Below are positions 57,166 through 64,000 of a stretch of DNA of 64,000 bases, piece by piece. Origin of the DNA: Desertimonas sp963733085 (GTDB taxonomy: Bacteria; Actinomycetota; Acidimicrobiia; Acidimicrobiales; Ilumatobacteraceae); the NCBI GenBank assembly GCA_963733085.1, contig CAVTBY010000010.1, forward strand, positions 744,001-808,000. Reading direction: 5' to 3'. The notes under the pieces were generated by a model. The model saw only the letters and a program-made list of their open reading frames with translations. It was not told the DNA's origin and ran no database searches. Numbering within the stretch: the first letter of the stretch is position 1; the number at the start of each line of letters is the position of its first letter. Made by a program: the position numbers and the translations under genes.

Positions 57166-59682
57166 CAGGAGCAAACCTCACAGCTGGTCGGATTCTCGAG
57201 GGAGCAGGCGACGGCGGCCTCGTCGGTGACGGGCTCCGAGTCGGCGTCGCCGTTGATCGGCGACACCCCGGCCACCGGCGTGTCGTCTTGCGCCTTGGCC
57301 GTGCCGTTCGTCGTCGTCTGGGTGATGCGTGTGGCCGGGCGGGAGCGCAGGTAGTACGTCGTCTTGAGCCCCTGCTTCCAGGCGTGCAGGTACATCGACG
57401 AGAGCTTGCCGATCGTCGGCGACTCGATGAACAGGTTGAGCGACTGGCTCTGGTCGATGAAGGCGCCGCGCTCGGCGGCCATGTCGATGAGCGACCGCAT
57501 CGGCAGTTCCCAGGCCGTGCGGTACAGCGCCTTGACGTCGTCGGGCACGACGTCGATGCCCTGCACCGACCCCTCGGCCCGCTTGACGGCGTCACGCACC
57601 TCGTCGGTCCACAGCCCACGCTCCTGGAGGTCGCGCACGAGGTAGGTGTTGATCTGCAGGAACTCGCCCGACAGCGTCTCGCGCTTGAACAGGTTCGACA
57701 CCTGCGGCTCGATGCACTCGTAGGCGCCGGCGATCGAGGCGATCGTCGCCGTCGGGGCGATGGCGATGAGCAGCGAGTTGCGCACGCCGTGTCTCGGCGA
57801 TCCGCCGGCGCAACTCTTCCCAGCGCTCGGCGTCGGTTGGCTGATGGCCGGCGAGCTCGAACTGGAACTTGCCGCCGGCGAGGCGTGTCTCGGCGAAGGC
57901 CGGGTGCGGACCGGCGACGGCGGCGATGTCGCACGACGCCGACAGCGCGTTGAAGTAGATCTCCTCGGCGATCCGCCGCGACAGGCCGCGAGCCTCCGGT
58001 GTGTCGAACGGCAGGCGCATGCGGAAGAACACGTCCTGCAGGCCCATCACGCCGAGGCCGACGGGCCGCCAGCGTGCGTTCGATGCGCCGGCCTCGTCGG
58101 TCGGGTAGTAGTTGATGTCGATCACCCGGTCGAGGTACTGCACGGCGGTGCGGGCGACGTCACCGAGACGCTCGAAGTCGAAAGTGGCGACACCGGTGTC
58201 CGGGTCGACGACGACGAAGTGGCCGAGGTTGATCGACCCGAGGTTGCACACCGCCGTCTCGGCGTCGTTGGTGACCTCGAGGATCTCCGTGCAGAGGTTG
58301 GAGAGGTGGACGACCCGGGGCTGCACCGGATGGCCGTCGGGACCGTCGACGACGCCGTCGGCGGTCTGGTTGCAGCGAGCGTTGGCCGGGTCCTTGAACG
58401 TCATCCAGCCGTTGCCGGTCTGGGCGAGCGTGCGCATCATCCGGGCGTACAGCTGGCGGGCCGGCACCTGGCGCTCGTACAGCTTCTGGCTCTCCGCCTC
58501 GACGTAGGCCCGCTCGAACTCGGCGCCGAACAGGTCGGTGAGATGGGGGACCTTCTTGGGATCGAACAGCGACCACGTCCAGTCCTTCTCGACGCGCTCC
58601 ATGAACAGGTCGGGCACCCAGTTGGCGAGGTTGAGGTTGTGCGTGCGTCGCGCCTCGTCGCCGACGTTGTCCTTGAGCTCGAGGAACTCCTCGATGTCGG
58701 CGTGCCACGTCTCCAGGTAGACGCACGCGGCGCCCTTGCGTTTGCCGCCCTGGTTGACGGCCGACACCGACGAGTCGAGCGTCTTCAGCCACGGCACGAT
58801 GCCGTTGGACAGCCCGTTGGTGCCGCGGATCAGCGAGCCGCGGCTGCGCACGCGGTGGAAGGCGAGGCCGATCCCGCCGGCGAACTTGGACAGCCGGGCG
58901 ACGTCCTTGTAGCGGTCGTAGATGGCGTCGAGCGTGTCGGTCGGACTGTCGAGGAGGTAGCAGCTGCTCAGCTGCGGGTGCGTCGTGCCGGCGTTGAACA
59001 GCGTCGGCGTGGCCGGCAGGTAATCGAGCGAGGAGATCAGCCGGTAGAACTCGATCGCCTCGTCGGCGGTGGACGACAGCCCGCAGGCGACACGCATGAA
59101 CCAGTACTGCGGGGTCTCGATGACGAGGCGGCGGTCGGGATGGCGCAAGAGGTAGCGGTCGTAGACGGTGCGCAGCCCGAAGTACTCGAACAGGTAGTCG
59201 CTCGACGTGTCGATCGCGTCGTTGAGCTTGTACGAGTGGTTGGCGACGAGGGCGGCGGTGTCGTCGGCGATCAGCCCGGCCTCGTGACCGGCGGCGATCG
59301 ACTGCGAGAACGAGTGGATGTTCTGGTTGGCGACCTCCTTGTCGATGAACGTGGCGAGGAGGCGGGCGGCGAGGCGGCTGTAGTTCGGCTCCTCGCTGAC
59401 GAGGGCGGCGGAGGTGCGGATGCTCAGCTCGTCGAGGTCCATCGTCGTCGCCCCGTCGTGGAGGCCGCTGATCGTGCGTGTGGCGACGCGCATCAGGTCG
59501 ACACGGTCGAGGCCGCGGGCGGCCCGCCCGACGGCGCGCACGATCTTGTTGACGTCGACCGGTTCGAGCGTCCCGTCGCGCTTGCGCACGCGCATCGTGC
59601 TGGCGAGCCCCCATGGCGTCTCGTCGATCGGCGTCGAGGTGGCCTCGGAGGAGGTGCTGGCGGGACGCTCAACGATTGTCAT
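57165..59682 (-). CDS. nrdA: Class I ribonucleotide reductase alpha subunit (frameshift near 57790)
   Basis: About 838 residues if repaired. It starts MTIVERPASTSS at ATG 59682 after GGGGAGGA. The ATP-cone regulatory domain is MRVRKRDGTLEPVDVNKIVRAVGRAARGL. The active site is LSNLCTEILEVTNDAETAVCNLGSINL, including the catalytic Asn, Cys and Glu and a second Cys. The C-terminal half, after a one-base shift, is RNSLLIAIAPTATIASIAGAYECIEPQVSNLFKRETLSGEF and the protein ends CEVC-Ser, the redox pair. It makes deoxyribonucleotides. Two candidate NrdR boxes lie upstream. Confidence 0.94.
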
Positions 59683-59717
59683 GGCAGTGTCCTCCCCGGT
59701 GGCGTCTCGGCCCGCTG

Positions 59718-59765
59718 ACCCAACATGTAGGTGGTGGGCGCACACCCTGACGCACGATCTTGTGT
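59718..59765 (-). promoter_or_regulatory. Pair of candidate NrdR boxes upstream of nrdA
   Basis: On the minus strand, ACACAAGATCGTGCGT (59750-59765) fits the NrdR consensus ACACWATATMTWGTGT at 13 of 16 positions, and CACCTACATGTTGGGT (59718-59733) at 10 of 16. Their centres are 32 bp apart, the usual three-turn spacing for NrdR repressor pairs. Just upstream, TAATTT occurs twice 16 bp apart near 59775-59795. Confidence 0.5.
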
Positions 59766-59853
59766 GGGCTGTGAAATTACATCGGGGAAATTACGCCCGC
59801 AAGACTTGTCTCGAGAAACGGCCGCGACCAGGCTCTCCAGCTAGAACGGCGGC

Positions 59854-61248
59854 GTGGATTCCGACAAGCTCGCCAGTCTGTTCGGGCCGATCACCACCGT
59901 CTTCGCGCCTGGGACCGACGACGTCGGCCGCTTCGAGGAACCAGCTCGGGGCGAACGCGGGCACGCCGCCCTCGTCGTCGCCCCGGCAACCGTCGACGAG
60001 GTGCGCGCGTCGTCCGCATCGCCGCCGGCGCCGGCGTTCGACTTGCTCCCCCAAGGAGCCAACACCGGACTGGTCGGCGGTTCCGTGCCTCCCGTCGATC
60101 CGCCGACCGTCGTGCTGTCGACCGAGCGGCTGCGCTCGGCGGTGACGATCGACGTCGACGACGCGACGGCGACGGTCGACGCGGGAACGCGGTTGTCGGA
60201 GCTCAACGCCGCGGCCGCCGAACACGGCCTGCAACTCCCGATCGATCTCGGCGCCGACCCGGCCGTCGGCGGGATGATCGCCACGAACACCGGCGGCAGC
60301 CGGGTGATGCGCTACGGCCCGATGCGCCGCTACGTCCTCGCCACCGAGATCGTCGCCGCCGACGACGACGCATCCGTGTTCGGCTCTCGGTCGGCGCTCC
60401 GCAAGGACAGCCGCGGCCTCGACGCCACACAACTCGCCGTCGGCTCGGGCGGGACGCTCGGGGTCATCACCGCCGCAGTGATCGATCTCGTCGCCCTGCC
60501 CCGATCGACGCAGACGTGGTGGCTGGCTGTCGACGACACCGCACGCGTCGATCGAGCTGCTCGCCGTGTTCGAACGGCAGCGTCCCGGAGCGATCAGCGC
60601 GTTCGAGTTCGTGTCAGGTGCCGCCCTGGTGCGGACGCTGAGCGTTGCCGGAGCGCCGCCGAACCCGTTCGGTGACGGCATCCCGAACGCCGCCGTGCTC
60701 GCCGAGTGGTCGCTCGACACCGACGACGTGACGGGCGTCGAGAACGACGTCGACGCCGCCTTCTCGGCAGGGCTGCTGGTCGACGGCCGCCTCGTCGACC
60801 CGGCCGCGGCATGGGGGCTCCGACACCGCGTCAGCGAGAGCCTGCGCATGCTCGGCGTCGTGCTCGGACACGACGTGTCCGTGCCGCGATCGGCGCTGAT
60901 GGACGTCCGCCGGCGGGCGATCGACGCCGTAGCAGGACTCGCTCCGGCGCGGTGATGTGCGACTTCGGCCATGCCGGCGACGGCGGTCTCCATCTCAACG
61001 TGCTGTTCCCGACTGCGTCCGGCCCGCCGAGCGAGGAGCAGCGAGCGGCGATCCGCCGCACGATCGACGACCTCGTCATCGCCGCCGGCGGCAGCTACAG
61101 CGCCGAGCACGGACTCGGTCCACTCAACGCCGATCGCTGGCTGGCCACGACGCCGCCGGTCGAGCAACGCCTCGTCGCCGCCCTCAAGGACACCGTCGAC
61201 CCACACCGCATCCTCGGCCACCCCGCCCACCCCTACAACCGCCTCTGA
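59854..61248 (+). CDS. FAD-linked oxidase, GlcD/D-2-hydroxyacid dehydrogenase type (four frameshifts)
   Basis: About 464 residues if repaired. The FAD-binding-4 domain has LLPQGANTGLVGGS, TVDAGTRLSELNAAAAEHGLQLPIDLGADPAVGGMIATNTGGSRVMRYG and LAVGSGGTLGVITAA. The substrate domain ends VMCDFGHAGDGGLHLNVLFP...YSAEHGLGPLNADRW, the C-terminal family signature with the His-x-x-Asp-Gly-Gly metal region. Shifts near 60005, 60045, 60545 and 60945; two of them cancel locally. The nearest activities are D-lactate or D-2-hydroxyglutarate dehydrogenation. GTG start, divergent from nrdA. Confidence 0.83.
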
Positions 61249-61259
61249 CGCTCCTCCCA

Positions 61260-61337
61260 TTGGAGTGTTTGCTGCATTGGAGTGTTCGCCGCGGGGCGTG
61301 TCGGCACGTAGCACTCCATCGGCAGCAAACACTCCGA
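61260..61337. repeat. Hairpin element E5 (GGAGTGTTT group), nested
   Basis: Outer arms 61260-61275 and 61322-61337 pair over 14 perfect base pairs, GGAGTGTTTGCTGC and complement. Inside, TGGAGTG (61278-61284) pairs with CACTCCA (61312-61318), a copy of the same motif. It starts 12 nt after the oxidase stop and ends 22 nt before the monooxygenase start. Likely terminator. Confidence 0.65.
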
Positions 61338-61359
61338 CCAGGAGTGCGAGAATCGTGTC

Positions 61360-62954
61360 GTGGATCGCTACGACGTCGTGATCGTCGGGGCGGGGTTCGC
61401 CGGGATGTACGCCATCCACCGTCTGCGCCGGCTCGGCTTGGCCGTGCGCTGCTTCGAAGCCGCCGGCGGCGTCGGCGGGACGTGGTGGTGGAACCGCTAC
61501 CCCGGAGCACGCTGCGACATCGAGTCGTTCGACTACTCCTACTCGTTCTCCCCGGAGTTGGAGCAGGAATGGGACTGGACGGAGCGCTACGCCACCCAGC
61601 CGGAGATCCTCCGCTACGCCGATCACGTCGCCGACCGCTTCGACCTCCGCCGCGACATCCAGTTCGACACGCGAGTCTCCGACGCCGTGTGGGACGACAG
61701 TGCCGGCCACTGGCGGGTGACGACCGATCGTGGTGACCACGTGACGACACGATTCTTGGTGATGGCCACCGGATGCCTCTCCGCCCCGAAGCTCCCCGAG
61801 CTGCCGGGAATCGACACGTTCGGCGGGACGACGTTGCACACGGCGCAGTGGCCGCACGACGGCGTCGACTTCACCGGCAAGCGGGTCGCCGTGATCGGCA
61901 CCGGATCGTCGGGCATCCAGGCGATCCCGATGATCGCCGAGCAGGCCGAGCAACTCACGGTGTTCCAGCGCACTGCCAACTTCTCGATCCCGGCACGCAA
62001 CGCGCCGCTCGACCCGGAGATCGTCGCGGCACGCAAAGGCCGGCTATCGCCACTATCGCCAGCAGGCTCGGCACACGCACATCGGCGTACTCGATTGGGT
62101 GAGCGACGATCTGGCAACGGCGACCGATCCCGAGGAGCGCAACCAGCGCTTCCGTGCGCGCTGGGAGCAGGGAACTCCGTACGGAGTGACGTTCTCGTTT
62201 GCCGACGTTCTGATCGACCCAGCCGCCAACGAGCTCGCCGCCGACTTCGTGCGCGACCGCATCCGCGAGCGGATCGATGACCCCGCTGTCGCCGACGCGT
62301 TGACGCCCACGAGCTATCCGTTCGCGACGAAGCGAGTGTGCCTCGACACCGGGTACTTCGAGACGTTCAACCGTGCCAACGTCACGCTCGTCGACCTCCG
62401 ATCTACGCCTCTCGTCGAGGTGACGGCGACTGGTCTGCGCACCACCGCCGAACACCACGACGTCGATGCGATCGTGTTCGCCACCGGATTCGACGCTCTC
62501 ACCGGCCCGCTGCTCGCCGTCAATCCGGTCGGCCGCGATGGTGTCTCACTCGCCGAGCGGTGGGCCGAAGGGCCGCGGACGTATCTCGGCGTGGCCACGG
62601 CCGGCTTCCCGAACCTGTTCATCGTCGCCGGACCGGGGAGCCCGTCGGTGTTCAGCAACATGATCGTGTCGATCGAGCAGCATGTGGAGTGGATCGCCGA
62701 CTGCGTGGCGTCGATGGACGACACGCGGCGCCACCGTGATCGAGGCGACCGAGGCCGCCGAGGACGAGTGGGTCGCCCACATCGCCGAGGTCGCCGATCT
62801 CACTCTCTTCCCGCGGGCCGACTCGTGGTACATGGGTGCCAACGTGCCCGGCAAGCCCCGGGTGTTCCTCGCCTACCTCGGCGGAGTGGGGACCTATCGC
62901 GACCTCTGCGACGGTGTCGCCGCCGACAGCTATCGGGGGTTCACCTTCCGATGA
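61360..62954 (+). CDS. FAD-dependent monooxygenase, Baeyer-Villiger type (two frameshifts)
   Basis: About 531 residues if repaired. VVIVGAGFAGMYAIHRLRRLGLAVRCFEAAGGVGGTWWWNRYPGARCDIESFDYSYSFSPELEQEWDWTERYATQPEILRYADHVADRFDLR is the FAD Rossmann fold with the GGTWWWNRYPGARCD motif. FGGTTLHTAQWP matches the BVMO signature FxGxxxHxxxW, and VAVIGTGSSGIQAIPMIAEQ is the NADPH Rossmann motif. The rest includes FATKRVCLDTGYFETFNRANVTLVDL and FATGFDALTG. Shifts are near 62040 and 62730. It oxidises ketones to esters or lactones, or a related monooxygenation. Confidence 0.9.
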
Positions 62955-63076
62955 ACTGGCAGGCGGCGGTCGCCTGGCTCGGTGCCGCGGCACTGCTCAC
63001 GCCCGCACGCCGGTAACGCACCGAACGAGCCGCCACCGCTTGGGCCGTCCTCCCCTGCGACCACGACGACGGCTAT

Positions 63077-63574
63077 GTGCGCTTCCGACGTATCCCGATA
63101 CAGGTCCCGGCGGACGACCTACCGGTTGCCGTCTGCGTGATCGGCAGCGACGAGGCCGGCAACGAGGGTGCGCCGTATCGTGAGCTGATCGAAGCAGATG
63201 TTGCGTCAACCCTCGAGGTGTCCGGAGTCGTGCGCTACCGCGAACGTATGGCGCTGCCTGAGGGGGCGATCGTCACCGTCCGCGTCGAGGATGTCTCGCT
63301 CGCCGACGCCCCGGCAGCGACGATCGCCGAGCAGGTGATCGAGCCGACGCATCAGGTGCCGATTCCGATCGCCATTTTTCTCGACCCCACCGAGCTCGAC
63401 GAACGCCGTCGCTACGCGGTGAGGGCCGAGATCACCGTCGACCATGACCTGCTGTGGACGTCCGACACGAATGTCCCGGTGTCGTCGTCGAAGCCGACCA
63501 CTGGCCTCGATCTCGTCCTCGTGCGGGCTCGTGACTCGGCCCAATCGGAATGGCCGGCGAGGCGTCGACGTTGA
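63077..63574 (+). CDS. YbaY-domain protein (type III secretion pilotin-like fold)
   Basis: 165 residues from GTG 63077. VSGVVRYRERMALPEGAIVTVRVEDVSLADAPAATIAEQVIEPTHQVPIPIAIFLDPTELDERRRYAVRAEITVDHDLLWTSDTNVPV is the YbaY/META-like domain, normally in outer-membrane or periplasmic lipoproteins. Upstream in the same frame is MNWQAAVAWLGAAALLTPARR (62951-63016), a hydrophobic segment that could be the anchor, ending at a TAA, after which TERAATAWAVLPCDHDDGYVRFR runs into this gene. The stop may be a sequence error. Function unknown. Confidence 0.65.
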   Translation: MRFRRIPIQVPADDLPVAVCVIGSDEAGNEGAPYRELIEADVASTLEVSGVVRYRERMALPEGAIVTVRVEDVSLADAPAATIAEQVIEPTHQVPIPIAIFLDPTELDERRRYAVRAEITVDHDLLWTSDTNVPVSSSKPTTGLDLVLVRARDSAQSEWPARRRR

Positions 63575-63581
63575 ACAACCC

Positions 63582-63947
63582 ATGAGTGGAGGACACACCG
63601 TCACCGTCACACCCAGTGACGCCCACGTCGAGGTGAGACTCGAGGGCGAGCTGTTGGCCACGACCGATCGAGCGCTGCGGCTCGAAGAGACCGGGCTCCC
63701 GGCGCGCTACTACCTTCCGAAGGAGGACGTGCGGATGGATCTTCTCCACCCGACCTCGTTCCACACGACGTGCCCGTTCAAGGGAGAGGCGTCGTACTGG
63801 TCTGCCAACGTCGGGGGACGGACCCACGACGGCATCGTGTGGGCGTACGAGTCGCCGCTCCAGACGGTCGCCGAGATCGCTGGCCACATCTCGTTCTACC
63901 CCGACCGCGCCGAGGTCACCGTCGACGGCGAGCGGATGTCCGCCTAA
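63582..63947 (+). CDS. DUF427 domain-containing protein
   Basis: 121 residues from ATG 63582. VTPSDAHVEVRLEGELLATTDRALRLEETGLPARYYLPKEDVRMDLLHPTSFHTTCPFKGEASYWSANVGGRTHDGIVWAYESPLQTVAEIAGHISFYPDRAEVTVDG is the DUF427 signature, with the YYLPxEDV, T-x-C-x-x-K/G-x-A and F-Y-x-x-R-V motifs. The Cys is conserved in the family and suggests a redox or thiol role, but none is proven. It lies 7 bp after the YbaY-like gene, so co-transcription is likely. An ATG at 63994 may start the next gene. Confidence 0.85.
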   Translation: MSGGHTVTVTPSDAHVEVRLEGELLATTDRALRLEETGLPARYYLPKEDVRMDLLHPTSFHTTCPFKGEASYWSANVGGRTHDGIVWAYESPLQTVAEIAGHISFYPDRAEVTVDGERMSA

Positions 63948-64000
63948 TCGCGAGGCCACTGAAGCTGTTACACCCCATCTCTACGATGGGTACATGAGTA

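Overview
The window is high-GC DNA with dense, short-spaced genes and many GTG/TTG starts. The gene content (F420-type flavin enzymes, mycofactocin genes mftDEF, a DUF3097 protein, an actinobacterial-type malate dehydrogenase, a Thr-rich Hanks kinase) points to an actinobacterium. An Acidimicrobiia/Ilumatobacter-like lineage is my best guess. This is inferred from protein families, not from a marker gene. I see no rRNA, tRNA, CRISPR array, insertion sequence or prophage.

Layout. 1-11 kb: 3' end of a GH2 beta-mannosidase, a DUF2786 protein, a VapBC toxin-antitoxin pair, the sdhCAB operon, DUF3097, an SCP2-like protein, a Nei/Fpg glycosylase. 11-29 kb: nucleoside phosphorylase, a broken alpha/beta hydrolase, a Ser/Thr kinase, mdh, two adjacent acyltransferase-3/SGNH membrane proteins, metF, purH, two paralogous membrane proteins, sucCD, flavodoxin, and a UvrD/PcrA helicase carrying a 165-residue mini-intein. 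29-38.6 kb: P-loop kinase, LLM F420 oxidoreductase, tricorn-like S41 protease, AidB-like acyl-CoA dehydrogenase, a small Lys-rich protein, Ddn-like F420 enzyme, P450 plus its [3Fe-4S] ferredoxin, ArfB. 38.6-45 kb: mftD, a DedA protein, mftE, mftF, an alanine-racemase-like protein and a DUF418-type membrane protein. 45-64 kb: zinc metallopeptidase, ROK kinase, 2OG-Fe(II) oxygenase, D-cysteine desulfhydrase-like PLP enzyme, ung, GH3 beta-glucosidase, a winged-helix protein, hydrolase, SRPBCC protein, rhomboid protease, VOC protein, nrdAB with candidate NrdR boxes, an FAD-linked oxidase, a Baeyer-Villiger-type monooxygenase, a YbaY-like protein and DUF427.

Functionally the window mixes central metabolism (TCA: sdhCAB, mdh, sucCD; one-carbon/purine: metF, purH; dNTPs: nrdAB), DNA repair (nei, ung, uvrD), carbohydrate hydrolysis (GH2, GH3, ROK) and redox enzymes using F420, mycofactocin, FMN, FAD or heme.

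Two features stand out. First, a family of hairpins at gene 3' ends keeps a constant outer arm (CCGATGGGTGT, or GGAGTGTTT in a second group). The inner arms differ between copies but stay self-complementary. A related-looking 14-bp perfect palindrome lies in frame inside the intein. Second, about 35 single-base frameshifts break otherwise conserved genes. They are absent from the first 11.9 kb and rare from 12.3 to 29.7 kb, then common. Most look like one-base insertions that lengthen a short homopolymer, so consensus error is the simplest explanation. Broken genes are therefore annotated as whole genes with the shift points stated.
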